Positions 18,827 to 28,515 are shown, numbered from the stretch's first letter. The stretch is 64,000 nucleotides of DNA from DATFVJ01 sp963727015 (GCA_963727015.1 CAVSEV010000015.1:124001-188000); one strand, 5' to 3'. Notes: generated by a model from the sequence alone, not told the origin. Translations and numbers: made by a program.

Positions 18827-20423
18827 GTCGGCTCCACCGGGTCCTGGCCGCCGTGCCCGGCACCAGGCTGCGCCGGATCAGGCGCGGCCGGCCTGGCCGC
18901 CTCCGCGGCCTGCCGCTCGTCGGCATCAATACCAGCCATAAGCAGGCCGAGTTCCTCGCGGGAAACGGTCGGCGGGCGGAAGGCGATGATACGGCCCTCG
19001 TACATCACGGCGATCCGGTCGGCCAGCGCGTAGATCTCTTCGAGTTCTGAGGACACCATCAGCACGGCGATGCCCTTGTCGCGCTCCTCGACGATGCGGC
19101 GGTGCACGAATTCGATGGATCCGACATCGAGGCCACGGGTGGGCTGGCTGGCCACGAGCAACTCAATTTCGCGTCCGATCTCCCTGGCCAGGATGACCTT
19201 TTGCTGGTTGCCGCCGGACAGCGTGCCGACAGGCGTGGCGATGGACGTCGTCCTGACGTCGAACTCGGCGACCTTGGTTTCCGCCGCGGCGCGGATCGCG
19301 TCGAGGTCGAGCGCGATGCCCTTGGCGAACGGCGGCCTGTCGTAGACGTCGAGGATCAGGTTGTCGGCGACGGGAAAGTCCGCGACAAGCCCGTCCTCTT
19401 GCCGGTCCTCGGGGATGTAGCCAACGCCCGGCTCGCAGCCGCTGCCGCGGTGCGGCGTGGCTGAGGTCGCGGCTGTCGAGCCGGACCGATCCGCCTGCCG
19501 CCGGCCGCAAGCCCATCAGCGCCTCGCATAGTTCGGTCTGGCCGTTGCCCTGCACGCCCGCGATCCCGAGGATCTCCCCGGCCCGCACCTGCAGCGAGAG
19601 GTCGTTCACGGCAACCTGCCCGCGGTCGTCGTAGACGGTGAGCCCGCTGACATCGATCGCGACGGCGCCCGGCCTGGCCGGCGTCTTGCGCACCTGCAGT
19701 TCGACGGCACGGCCCACCATCAGCGTGGCGAGTTCCTGGTCGCTCGCGGTCGGGCGGGCGCTCGCCGACGACCTTGCCCCTGCGGATGACCGTGATCGTG
19801 TCGGCGATCGTCTGGACCTCCTTGAGCTTGTGGGAGATGAAGACGATGCGACCGGCCACCGGCGCGTAGCTCCCGCATGATGCGGAAAAGGTCCTCGGTT
19901 TCCCCGGGCGTCAGAACCGAGGTCGGCTCGTCGAGGATGAGCACGCTCGCCTCGCGGATCAAGGCTTTGACGATCTCCACCCGTTGCTGCACGCCGACGG
20001 GGAGGTTCTCGATATAGGCGTCGGGGTCGACATCCAGGCCGTAGCGCCTGGAAAGCTCCCGCACCTCACGGCGGGTCCTGCGCCGGTCCAGCAGGCCAAG
20101 GGCGCGGGTCCGCTCCATGCCGAGGGTGACGTTCTCGGCCACCGTGAACACCGGCACCAGCATGAAGTGCTGGTGCACCATGCCGATGCCGGCGTCGAGC
20201 GCGTCCCTGGGTGAATGGAAAATCGGCCGCTTTGCCGTCGATGAGGATCTCACCCTCGTCGGCACGCATCAGGCCGTACAGGACGTTCATCAGAGTGGTC
20301 TTGCCCGCCCCGTTCTCGCCGAGGAGAGCGTGTATCTGGCCGGGAGCCACCGTCAGGTCGATGTGGTCGTTGGCGACGAGACTGCCGAAGCGCTTCGTGA
20401 TGCCCCTTCAGCTCGAGCTTCAC
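18823..20423 (-). pseudogene. BMP-family ABC transporter ATPase (double NBD), several frameshifts
   Basis: Twin-domain ATPase of the nucleoside importer (NupO/YufO-like). The start GTG 20423 has GAGGAGGGAGG upstream. A GGGG about 20 bases downstream already breaks the frame, and TTTT near 20220 (minus-strand sense) breaks it again. NBD1 shows LLGENGAGKTTLMNVLYG, QHFMLVPVFTVAENVTLG, LPVGVQQRVEIVKAL and LILDEPTSVLTP. NBD2 shows the degenerate GIAGVQGNGQTELCEALMGL and the C-terminal ASQPTRGLDVGSIEFVH and LMVSSELEEIYALADRIAVMY. At least four shifts are needed to read it through. Confidence 0.82.
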
Positions 20424-20493
20424 CGGCGCCTCCCTCCTCGCATCCGGGCGTGGCCTGGCCGGGCACTACCCGGCCAGGCCATGTGCGGTCGGC

Positions 20494-20567
20494 CTAGGGC
20501 TTGTCTCGCAGATCTTGGCGGCGCGGCAGTGCCGCCCGCGTCCACCGAGATCTAGCGAACGCCCTAG
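20494..20567. mobile_element. MITE-like palindromic element, copy A
   Basis: 74 bp bounded by CTAGGGC and GCCCTAG, with AGATCTTGGCGG on the left mirrored imperfectly by CCACCGAGATCT on the right, and an inner GGCGGCGCGGCAGTGCCGCC palindrome. It sits between the ATPase start and the substrate-binding protein gene. The stop codon TAG of the latter (20564-20566, minus strand) lies inside the terminal CTAG. Related copies are at 51874 and 63946. Confidence 0.7.
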
Positions 20568-21669
20568 ACGGGGCTCTTGGTGGGTGTCTGGATTGTCCCG
20601 TTAATGATGCCCTGTTTCACCTGCGTCAGCTCGGACTGCAGTGAGGCAGGGACCTTGCTGGCGAAATCGTGGTACGGGGCAAGCGCGACTCCACCGTTCG
20701 CGAGCGTGCCGATGTAGTTGCCGCCCTTGAACGTGCCGCCCGCCGCCGTCCTGACCGCCGTCTTGACCGCGGTCTGGATGCCCTTCTGCACGCTGGTGAT
20801 GAAGTACTTGCAGTACTGCGGCGCGCTGACGCAGCCGTCGGTGTCAACCCACATCATGTTCACGTGCTGGCCCGACTGGTCTGCCTGTCTGGACCGCCTT
20901 GGCGGCGCCGAGGCCGACGTTGCCCGCGACGGGGAAGATGATGTCGGCGCCTTCTGTGATGAACGTGTTGGTGAGCGTCCTGGCCCTTGGTCTGGTCGGT
21001 GAAGTCACCGGTGAAGTTGCCGTTCTGGGTCTTCTCGTTCCAGCCGAGCACCTGCACGTGCGTGCCGTGCTTGCTGTTGTAGTACTGGACGCCGTCGTAG
21101 AAGCCGTCCATGTAGATCGTCACGGTCGGCAGCTTCTGCCCGCCGAATGTCGCGACCTTCCCCGACTTGGTCATGCCCGCGGCCAGGTAGCCGCCGAGGA
21201 ACCCGTCCTGCACGGTGTTGAAGAGCAGCGCGTCGACGTTGGACAGCGGCGGGGTGTAGTTGTAGTCCACGATCGCGAACTTCTGCGTGGGGTTGGCCTT
21301 GGCCGCGGCTCTGGGTCGCGTCACCCATCAGGAAACCCACGGTGACGATGATCCCGCACTTCTGGCCGACGAACGCGTTGATGTTGGGTACGTAGTCGCT
21401 TTCCGTCGTGGACTGCAGGTACTTGCCGGTGATGTTTGCGCTCTCGGCCTGCTGTACACCCTGCCACGATGACGGTTGAACGACCGGTCGTTGATGCCGC
21501 CTGTGTCGGTGACCATGCACGCCTTGAACGCGGTGGCGGACGCCGATGAACTGGTCGAGGCGCTCTGCGATGGCGATGATGATGCTGCTGGCTTGGAGCT
21601 GCTGCCGCAGGCTGCGGCGAGCACCGCGACCGCCGCGATCGCGGCGGCCGCAGGAACGGTCCCTCTCAC
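20564..21669 (-). pseudogene. BMP-family nucleoside-binding lipoprotein, several frameshifts
   Basis: Extracellular substrate-binding lipoprotein of the importer. GTG 21669 follows a GAGGAGG site. The signal peptide ends in the lipobox LAAAC followed by a Ser/Ala linker. The BMP core is recognisable in several frames: MVTDTGGINDRSFN, YVPNINAFVGQKCGIIVTVGF, AIVDYNYTPPLSNVDALLFNT, GFLGGYLAAGMTKSGKVATFGG, VQYYNSKHGTHVQVLGWN, and HVNMMWVDTDGCVSAPQY. Shifts lie near 21475, 21310, 20975 and 20885. Its stop codon is formed by the end of the MITE-like element. Confidence 0.85.
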
Positions 21670-21683
21670 GGATACCTCCTCAT

Positions 21684-21697
21684 TGACTGAACAGTCA
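21684..21697. promoter_or_regulatory. Palindromic operator-like site TGACTGAACAGTCA
   Basis: Perfect 14-bp palindrome, 15 bases upstream of the binding-protein GTG start and within the divergent spacer that also serves cdd. Sites of this kind are often bound by TetR-family repressors; no regulator gene is adjacent in this window. Confidence 0.5.
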
Positions 21698-21958
21698 GTG
21701 GTAGCCCGGACGGACCGCCGGCCTCCGTCGCACCCCCCACGCCGGCTGGGGACGGAAATCCCGAACCTCCCGCCCCGGGATGCCCGCAGGTTAGACCGGG
21801 TGCCACCGTCCGGGGAAGCAGGACAAGGCAGTCGGAACTGCGCCGTTGCCAAATCGAAACGCGGCCATACCCTGCCGGAGTGGCCTGCGGCCCCGGCGCA
21901 GGCGCCCGAATGCCAGCGGCCACCGGGCCGGCTACGCTCGGCGGCCGGAGGCGCGAGC

Positions 21959-22368
21959 GTGGTGATCGACTGGTACCGGCTCCGGGTCGCCGCAGGCGAT
22001 GCCGCGGGCCGGGCGTATGCACCGTACTCCGGGCTGCGGGTGGGCGCCGCCGCCGAGGCGGCGGACGGCAGGGTCATCGTCGGTTGCAACGTGGAGAACG
22101 CCTCCTATGGGCTCACCCTGTGCGCCGAGTGCGGGCTGGTGTCCGCGTTGCACGCCGGCGGTGGCGGAACCCTGGTCGCGATCAGCGTCGTCGCAGGCGA
22201 CGGCTCGCCGCTGCTGCCGTGCGGTCGCTGCCGCCAGCTCCTCTTCGAGGCGGGTGGCGAAGGGCTGCTCGTCGATACCGTCGCGGGGCCGCGCGAAGCT
22301 CGGGACGCTGCTGCCCGCCGCGTTCGGCCCAGGAGACCTGCCAGGCGAGCGGAGCGGTCCATGCGTGA
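21959..22368 (+). pseudogene. cdd: Cytidine deaminase, one frameshift near the 3' end
   Basis: Deaminates cytidine and deoxycytidine, feeding uridine salvage. It has the start VVIDWYRLRVAAGDAAGRAYAPYSG, the zinc/catalytic motif NVENASYGLTLCAECG and the second zinc pair LLPCGRCRQLLFE. After about 22285 the conserved tail (LGTLLPAAFGPGDLP) is in a different frame; removing one G from the GGGG there restores it. As sequenced, the frame instead runs without a stop into deoA, giving a false Cdd-DeoA fusion. Start GTG 21959 (or 21962). The end coordinate is approximate. Confidence 0.85.
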
Positions 22369-23748
22369 GATACCCGCGCCGGGCACAACGCTGGGAACGC
22401 CGCCGCCGGACACCCAAAGACCAGACGTCGGCGGGCTGATCAGGGCCAAGCGGGACGGCAGCCGGCTTGCCGATGATGACATCCGCTGGCTGGTGGCGGC
22501 CTACACCGGTGGCGCGGTACCCGACGAGCAGATGTCCGCACTGCTCATGGCCATCTATTTCCGCGGCCTGGACCCCGGCGAGCTGCGGACCTGGACTTCG
22601 GCCATGGTCGCGTCAGGTGAGCGGCTCGACCTGGCCGCCGTGACCGCGCCGACCGTCGACAAGCACTCGACCGGCGGGGTCGGGGACAAGGTCTCGCTGA
22701 TCCTGGCGCCGCTCGTGGCGAGTTGCGGCGCCGCCGTGCCTCAACTGTCCGGCCGCGGACTTGGTCACACCGGGGGGACGCTGGACAAGCTCGAGGCAGT
22801 GCCGGGCTGGCGGGCAAGCCTGTCGCCCGCCGAGATGATTGCCGTGCTGCGCGACGTCGGCTGCGTCATCTGCGCCGCGGGTCCTGGACTGGCGCCGGCC
22901 GACCGGCGGCTGTACGCGCTGCGCGACGTGACGGGCACGGTCGAGTCGATACCGCTGATCGCTAGCTCGATCATGTCGAAGAAGATCGCCGAGGGGACCG
23001 CGGCGCTCGTGCTCGACGTGAAGGTGGGCAACGGCGCGTTCATGCGCGACCTCGGCGACGCCAGGCACCTGGCGGCAACCATGGTGACGCTCGGCGCCGA
23101 GCATGGCGTGCGGACCTCCGCGCTGCTCACCAGGATGGACACGCCGCTCGGGCACGCCGCGGGCAATGCGGTAGAGGTCGAGGAGGCAGTGGCGACGCTG
23201 CGCGGCGGCGGCCCGCCGGACCTTGTCGAGGTCACGCTCGCGCTGGCCGGGGAAATGCTCTGGCTGGCCGGACTGGGGCCGGAACCGGGGGCGGCCGCGA
23301 AGGCCGGCCCGGCCGGCCTGACGGCATCCTCGGGCAGACCCCGCCGCCGCACTCGCAGACGGCCGGGCCTATGAGCGCTACCGCGCGATGATCACTGCCC
23401 AGGGTGGCGATCCTGACGCGCCCCTGGCGCGGGCGGCGCACACTGCGACAGTGGCCGCCGCCGCGTCAGGCTGGCTCCGCGGGCTCGACGCTCTTGCGGT
23501 CGGCCGCGCCGCGTGGCTTCTCGGCGCAGGCCGGGCCCGCAAAGAGGACTCCGTCAGCGCGGCTGCCGGGGTCATTTGCCTGGCCAAACCCGGCGACCGC
23601 GTCGAAAAGGGGCAACCCATGCTCGAGCTGCGCAGTGACGACGCCGCGCGCCTCTGGCAGGCCAGGCAGGCGCTGGCCGGCGCTGCGCGAGATCGGGCCA
23701 GAGCCACCGCCGGTGACGCCGCTGGTAATCGAGCGAATCACGCCATAA
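22361..23748 (+). pseudogene. deoA: Thymidine/pyrimidine-nucleoside phosphorylase, two frameshifts
   Basis: Phosphorolysis of thymidine and deoxyuridine. ATG 22361. Motifs include GGLIRAKRDG, the phosphate-binding TVDKHSTGGVGDKVSLILAP, GRGLGHTGGTLDKLEA, and SSIMSKKIAEGTAALVLDVK. Near 23340, CCCC in place of CCC shifts the frame; the C-terminal domain (ALADGRAYERYRAMITAQGG, GVICLAKPGDRVEKGQP) follows. A second shift near 23680 precedes the natural end ALREIGPEPPPVTPLVIERI at 23748. It is followed by deoC and two dehydrogenases, a typical deoxynucleoside catabolic order. Confidence 0.88.
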
Positions 23749-24059
23749 CAGCGGATGCGCGGTCCCTTGGCGCTCATCGCGGCCGCCCACTTATCCCCAG
23801 AATCCCGTTCGCCACTGTTGCGCCCCTTGACAACGTGCCAAGATCGTCAGTGGGGCAGCGCCCCCAAGGGTGGGTGGGCCTTGTAGCGAAGGGTCTTGCG
23901 GCGAAGGGTCTTGCGGCGAAGGGTCTTGCGGCGAAGGGGTTTGTAGCGCAAAGCGGCGGCTCGCGGGCTCGGGCCGCGGCTGGGCGACGTAGCTGGCCAG
24001 GCGCCTGCGCCGCGGGGCCGGATGATGCCGGGTCCGGCGCGGCGAGGTAGCGTCGGGAC
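23749..24059 (+). repeat. deoA-deoC spacer with a 15-bp tandem repeat
   Basis: About 310 bases between deoA and deoC. From about 23886 to 23940 it contains tandem copies of GAAGGGTCTTGCGGC (15 bp), the same unit length as the coding minisatellites in cobQ and the GTPase gene. No gene is recognised. The end, GGTAGCGTCGGGACGTGAAC, leads into the deoC start. Confidence 0.7.
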
Positions 24060-25067
24060 GTGAACATCGAGTCGCGTTCGCAGGCGGTCGCTGACGGCCC
24101 GCCGAATACCCTCGGAATGCTGAACGCGCTACCGTCCGGCATCGCGACCCTGCCGTCTTCCGATGCCGCGCTCAGGCAGGTCCTGCACGGGCTGCCAGGC
24201 ATCGACCAGGTCGGTGCGGAGGCGCGGGCCGCTGCCCTGGCCACCAGGTCGATCAAGCGGGACGCGAAGCTATGGGCCATCGATACTGCGATCCGGATGG
24301 TCGACCTGACCACACTCGAAGGAGCTGACACCCCGGGCAAGGTCCGCGCGCTGTGCGCGAAGGCGCGGCGGCCCGACCCGCTCGACCCCAGCGTGCCGCC
24401 GGTCGCGGCCGTCTGCGTCTACCCGGATCTCGTCGCGGTGGCCCGCGCCGAACTGGACGGCAGCCCGGTCGCCGTGGCATCGGTGGCCACCGCATTCCCC
24501 TCCGGCCGAGCCTCGCTCGCGGTGAAACTCGCCGACGTCGCGAGCGCCGTCGACGCCGGCGCGGACGAGGTCGACATGGTCATCGACCGGGGTGCCTTCC
24601 TGGCCGGGCGTTACGGGCAGGTCTACGAGGAGGTGCGCAAGGTCCGCGAGGCGTGCGGATCCGCGCATCTCAAGGTGATCCTCGAAACGGGGGAACTCGC
24701 CACGCTCGACAATGTTTCGCGCGCGTCGTGGCTCGCCATGCTGGCGGGAGCCGACTTCATCAAGACATCGACGGGCAAAGTGTCGCCTGCGGCGACACCA
24801 CCTGTCGCCCTCGTCATGCTGTCGGCCGCTGCGGACTTCGCTGAACAGTCCGGCCGGCGGGTCGGCGTCAAGGTGGCCGGCGGAGTACGCACTGCCAAGG
24901 ATGCGATCCGCTACCTCGTTCTCGTGCGCGAGACGGCCGGGCAGCAGTGGCTCACCCCGGAGTCGTTCAGGATCGGCGCGTCCAGCGTCCTCAACGATCT
25001 GCTCATGCAGCGCAGCAAGCAGCGCACCGGGGTGTATGCCGGTCCCGACTACTTCACCCTCGACTGA
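24060..25067 (+). CDS. deoC: Deoxyribose-phosphate aldolase
   Basis: 335-residue class I aldolase that splits deoxyribose-5-phosphate into acetaldehyde and glyceraldehyde-3-phosphate. It shows AVCVYPDLV, DEVDMVIDRGAFLAG, HLKVILETGEL, the Schiff-base lysine strand GADFIKTSTGKVSPAATP and VGVKVAGGVRTAKDA. The frame is intact, unlike its neighbours. Start GTG 24060. The stop overlaps the ATG of the first aldehyde dehydrogenase (TGATG), so acetaldehyde oxidation is likely coupled. Confidence 0.93.
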   Translation: MNIESRSQAVADGPPNTLGMLNALPSGIATLPSSDAALRQVLHGLPGIDQVGAEARAAALATRSIKRDAKLWAIDTAIRMVDLTTLEGADTPGKVRALCAKARRPDPLDPSVPPVAAVCVYPDLVAVARAELDGSPVAVASVATAFPSGRASLAVKLADVASAVDAGADEVDMVIDRGAFLAGRYGQVYEEVRKVREACGSAHLKVILETGELATLDNVSRASWLAMLAGADFIKTSTGKVSPAATPPVALVMLSAAADFAEQSGRRVGVKVAGGVRTAKDAIRYLVLVRETAGQQWLTPESFRIGASSVLNDLLMQRSKQRTGVYAGPDYFTLD

Positions 25068-26500
25068 TGGCCTGGGATTACGCGCCTGCGCCCGAGTCGC
25101 GCGACATCGTTTCCATCCAGCAGGAGTACGGGCTGTTTATCGACGGGCAGTTCCGGCCCGCCGCGGACGGCGGGAAGTTCGCGACCGTCAACCCGGCCAC
25201 GGAGGAGCGGCTCGCGGAGGTGGCCGCTGCCGGCACCGCCGACGTCGACCGCGCCGCGACTGCCGCGCGCGCAGCCTTCGACCGCGTGTGGGGCCGGATG
25301 CCGGGCCGTGAAAGGGCCAAGTACCTCTACCGGATCGCCCGGATCCTGCAGGAACGTGCGCGCGAGTTCGCGGTGCTCGAGACCCTGGACAACGGCAAGC
25401 CGATCAGGGAGTCGCGCGACGTCGACGTGCCCCTCGCCGCCGCGCACTTCTTTTACCACGCCGGCTGGGCGGACAAGCTGGAGTACGCGGGCTTCGGCCA
25501 GGCACCGCGCCCGATCGGCGTCGCGGGCCAGATCATCCCGTGGAACTTCCCGCTGCTCATGGCGGCGTGGAAACTCGCACCCGCGCTCGCCGCCGGAAAC
25601 ACGTGCGTGCTCAAACCGGCCGAGACGACGCCCCTGTCCGCGCTGCTCCTGGCCGACGTATGCCGTCAGGCGGACGTGCCTGCCGGCGTGGTCAACATCA
25701 TCACCGGCGCCGGGGACACCGGCTCCGAGCTCGTCAACCATCCCGGTGTCGACAAGATCGCTTTCACCGGGTCGACCGAGGTCGGCAAGGAGATCCGCCG
25801 CGCGGTCGCCGGGACCGGCAAGCGGCTCACCCTCGAACTCGGTGGCAAGGCTGCGAACGTGGTCTTTGATGACGCGCCGCTCGACCAGGCCGTCGAGGGC
25901 ATCGTGAATGGCATCTTCTTCAACCAGGGCCACGTCTGCTGCGCCGGCTCGCGGCTGCTCGTGCAGGAGTCGGTCGCCGACATGGTGGTCGAGCGCCTCA
26001 AGCGCCGGATCGATACGCTGCGGCTCGGCGATCCGCTCGACAAGAACACCGACATCGGCGCGATCAACTCCGCGCAGCAACTCGACAAGATCCGCAGATT
26101 GTCCGCGGCCGGCGAGGCGGAGGGCGCCGGGCGCTGGTCACCACAATGCCGCCTGCCCGAGCGTGGTTACTGGTTCCCGCCGACCGTGTTCACTGGGGTT
26201 AGCCAGTCGCACCGGATCGCCCGCGAGGAGATCTTCGGGCCGGTGCTGTCGGTGCTCACGTTCCGCACCCCGGAAGAGGCGGTCACAAAGGCCAACAACA
26301 CGCCCTACGGGCTTTCGGCCGGGGTGTGGACAGAGAAGGGCAGCCGGATCCTCTGGATGGCGCAGCGGCTGCGGTCCGGCGTCGTCTGGGCCAACACCTA
26401 CAACCGCTTCGACCCGGCGAGCCCGTTCGGCGGCTACCGCGAGTCCGGATTCGGGCGCGAAGGCGGCAGGCACGGGCTGGAGGCCTATCTCGATGTCTGA
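25067..26500 (+). CDS. Aldehyde dehydrogenase (NAD(P)-dependent)
   Basis: 477-residue ALDH-superfamily enzyme. It has the N-terminal strand YGLFIDGQFRPA, IGVAGQIIPWNFPLLMAAWK, the nucleotide loop FTGSTEVGKEIRR, the catalytic Glu in LTLELGGKAANVVF and the nucleophile Cys in FFNQGHVCCAGSRL, then EEIFGPVLSVLTF and NRFDPASPFGGYRESGFGREGG. Position directly after deoC points to acetaldehyde as substrate, though the family is broad. The gene is intact. It overlaps the next gene by 8 bases. Confidence 0.92.
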   Translation: MAWDYAPAPESRDIVSIQQEYGLFIDGQFRPAADGGKFATVNPATEERLAEVAAAGTADVDRAATAARAAFDRVWGRMPGRERAKYLYRIARILQERAREFAVLETLDNGKPIRESRDVDVPLAAAHFFYHAGWADKLEYAGFGQAPRPIGVAGQIIPWNFPLLMAAWKLAPALAAGNTCVLKPAETTPLSALLLADVCRQADVPAGVVNIITGAGDTGSELVNHPGVDKIAFTGSTEVGKEIRRAVAGTGKRLTLELGGKAANVVFDDAPLDQAVEGIVNGIFFNQGHVCCAGSRLLVQESVADMVVERLKRRIDTLRLGDPLDKNTDIGAINSAQQLDKIRRLSAAGEAEGAGRWSPQCRLPERGYWFPPTVFTGVSQSHRIAREEIFGPVLSVLTFRTPEEAVTKANNTPYGLSAGVWTEKGSRILWMAQRLRSGVVWANTYNRFDPASPFGGYRESGFGREGGRHGLEAYLDV

Positions 26501-27396
26501 CGACGGCGCTGCGGCCGCTGCTGCCCGCAGTTCACGGCTCGACGTGCGCAAGACCTACAAGCTGTTCATCCGCGGCGCGTTCCCTCGGTCGGAATCGGGC
26601 CGGTCTTACCAGGTCACGGGCGCGGACGGCGAGCTGCTCGCCAACGCGGCGCAGGGGTCGCGCAAGGACGCGAGGGACGCGGTCGTCGCGGCGCGGGCGG
26701 CCGTGCCCGGCTGGGCCGGCGCCGCCGCGTACAACAGGGCACAGGTTCTCTACCGCGTGGCAGAAATGCTCGAGGGCCGGGCGGCACAATTCACCGACGA
26801 GGTGGCCGCCGCCGAAGGTGTGCTCCGCGGCCGTGGCCGCGCGGTCGGTCGCCGAAGCGGTCGACCGGTGGGTGTGGTTCGCCGGCTGGTCGGACAAGGT
26901 CGCCCAGGTGGCCGGCGCCGCGAATCCGGTAGCCGGGCCGTATTTCAACTTCAGCCTCCCTGAGCCGACCGGGGTCGTCGCGGTCGTCGCGCCCGCCACG
27001 TCGAGCCTGCTCGGGCTGGTCAGCGTACTCGCGCCGGTCATCGTGACCGGCAACACGGTGGTCGTCGTCGCGAGCGAGCCGCGGCCGCTTCCTGCGGTCA
27101 CGCTCGCCGAGGTGATCGCGACATCGGACGTCCCGCCAGGTGTCGTCAACTTGCTCACCGGCCGTACCGCGGAACTCGCGCCCGTCCTCGCCGCGCATAT
27201 GGACGTCAACGCGATCGACTTGTCCGGCGTCGTACTCGCCGACCGGGCCGAACTCGAACGCCTCGCGGCGGGGAACCTCAAGCGCGTATTCGTCCCGCGC
27301 GGCGATGCTGACGCCGACTGGGCCGGTCCGCCTGAGCCGGGCCGGATGCTGGCGTTCCTCGAGACGAAGACCGTCTGGCACCCCATCGGCATCTAG
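26493..27396 (+). pseudogene. Short aldehyde-dehydrogenase paralogue lacking the catalytic domain, one frameshift
   Basis: An ALDH N-terminal/NAD-binding domain of about 300 residues. ATG 26493 overlaps the upstream stop. VRKTYKLFIRGAFPRSESGR begins it; the frame changes near 26815, after DEVAAAEG, and continues with DRWVWFAGWSDKVAQVAG, PTGVVAVVAPATSSLLGLVS and GNTVVVVASEPRPLPAVTLAE. It ends after NLLTGRTAELAP and a short C-terminus. The catalytic Cys and Glu regions are absent. Such short partners often follow a full ALDH in actinomycete deoC operons, so the truncation may be natural and a structural role is possible. Confidence 0.78.
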
Positions 27397-27588
27397 CGGC
27401 TGACGCGGGCCTGCGGCTGGCACATGATGGCCCATCACCGCGTTCCACGAAGGGCTCAAAGGACGGCGGCAGGGGTGCTCCGCGTGTCGCTCCGCGATCC
27501 CTCCTGGGCCCTGGACCACGACTCTTGACAAGAATTCATGGGCCATCGAGACTGGCTTCCCAGGCGCCGACCTCGGAAAGGTCGTCAC
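27397..27588. other. Spacer at the left edge of the accessory island
   Basis: No gene seen. It contains TGGCACATGATGGCCCATC near 27418, close to the two CACACGATGGCCCAT copies near 6860. Confidence 0.4.
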
Positions 27589-27789
27589 ATGAGTACCCGC
27601 GTCGACGATTTCATGATCGACTACAGCCGCTATCTTTACATTTTCGTTCTCTCCGTCTTGATTGGAGGTTTCATAATTCCCATTATCTGGGGGTTTTTCG
27701 ATCACAGCATTTGGTTTAACACGGTGCTTCTCTGGAGCTGTTGCTTGGGCGGCATTATCGGTCTCCTCGGCCTGCGCCGATCTGACTGA
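27589..27789 (+). CDS. Small two-helix membrane protein
   Basis: 66 residues starting MSTRVDDFMIDYSRYLY, with two hydrophobic segments (IFVLSVLIGGFIIPIIWGFF and TVLLWSCCLGGIIGLLGL) joined by a short loop, and a basic end. GAAAGG precedes ATG 27589. Base composition is clearly more AT-rich than the surrounding DNA, which suggests recent acquisition. No family is recognised; small holin-like or toxin-like peptides have this layout, but nothing more specific supports that. Confidence 0.55.
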   Translation: MSTRVDDFMIDYSRYLYIFVLSVLIGGFIIPIIWGFFDHSIWFNTVLLWSCCLGGIIGLLGLRRSD

Positions 27790-27910
27790 GCAAGCATCAG
27801 CATCCATGTCCTATCGACCTTGCCGGGTATACCCCGGTCAGGCGGCTTGTGATCGATCTCCTGGACCTGCAAAGCTCGCGGCAGTGCAGGGGACGACCTG
27901 AGCGCGGCTG

Positions 27911-28159
27911 TCACGATTCCGGGCCTCCGGACCCGGAGGGTTCCTGCGCTGCCGCCGTGGGCGAAAACTCGCTGCGGTCACCAGACTTGCAGGCACCGAC
28001 CGCCGTCATGACCTTCGGGTCGCGGAGCGCGGCCAACTCCACCGCGCTGATGGTGACGACGGGCGTGAGGATAAGCGTCCCGTCAGGGAACTCTTCGACC
28101 GTGTAGCGATCGTAGTCGTGACTACGGACACGAGCGAGGCTTGTCCGTCCTGGTGCCAT
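27911..28159 (-). CDS. Hypothetical small protein, possibly antitoxin-like
   Basis: 82 residues, ATG 28159. Its centre, DRYTVEEFPDGTLILTPVVT, followed by SAVELAALRDP, resembles short actinomycete proteins with a beta-hairpin and a helix ending in LRDP or LRNP, some of which are paired with toxins. No toxin gene is visible beside it. The assignment is weak; coding is supported by composition and by the clear strand-turn-strand pattern. Confidence 0.4.
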   Translation of the reverse strand: MAPGRTSLARVRSHDYDRYTVEEFPDGTLILTPVVTISAVELAALRDPKVMTAVGACKSGDRSEFSPTAAAQEPSGSGGPES

Positions 28160-28188
28160 TAACAGCCACTGGCGGCTTCAGTTCAGAA

Positions 28189-28515
28189 TTACTCGTCGTG
28201 AACAAAGGACTCGTCGTGAACAACCAGTTCAGCAGCCGAGACCACCACGCTGACGCCAGTAGTCAACCCCAGTTTGCCGCCCTGGGGGGCTTGGGCGCGC
28301 CATCCGACCCGCAGTTGCGACCACGGGGCCGGGGCATTGTCATCCTTTAGCCACATCTCCTGAAACTCATTCGTCAGCCTCACAATGCTCGCCGATGCGA
28401 AGGCGAAGATATGCAGCCGCATATCTTCGGGCCGCTTCAGCGCCTCCATAGCGGCGCTGGCGTCGCCGTGACCGCGTTTTACGAAGGACTCAGAGGCGTC
28501 AAGCCATTTGAGCAC
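28189..28515 (-). CDS. Hypothetical protein of the accessory island
   Basis: 108-residue frame, MLKWLDASESFVKRGHGDAS at its start and a helix FAFASASIVRLTNEFQEMWL mid-way. No family is recognised. The 3' part crosses a repeated plus-strand motif (ACTCGTCGTGAACAA twice near 28190-28217), so the C-terminus may be degenerate. Local base composition is less GC-biased than the flanks. Confidence 0.35.
   Translation of the reverse strand: MLKWLDASESFVKRGHGDASAAMEALKRPEDMRLHIFAFASASIVRLTNEFQEMWLKDDNAPAPWSQLRVGWRAQAPQGGKLGLTTGVSVVVSAAELVVHDESFVHDE

Noticed and set aside
21476..23374. Single Cdd-DeoA bifunctional enzyme
   Set aside because: The Cdd C-terminal block is in a neighbouring frame, so a one-base insertion explains the fusion.
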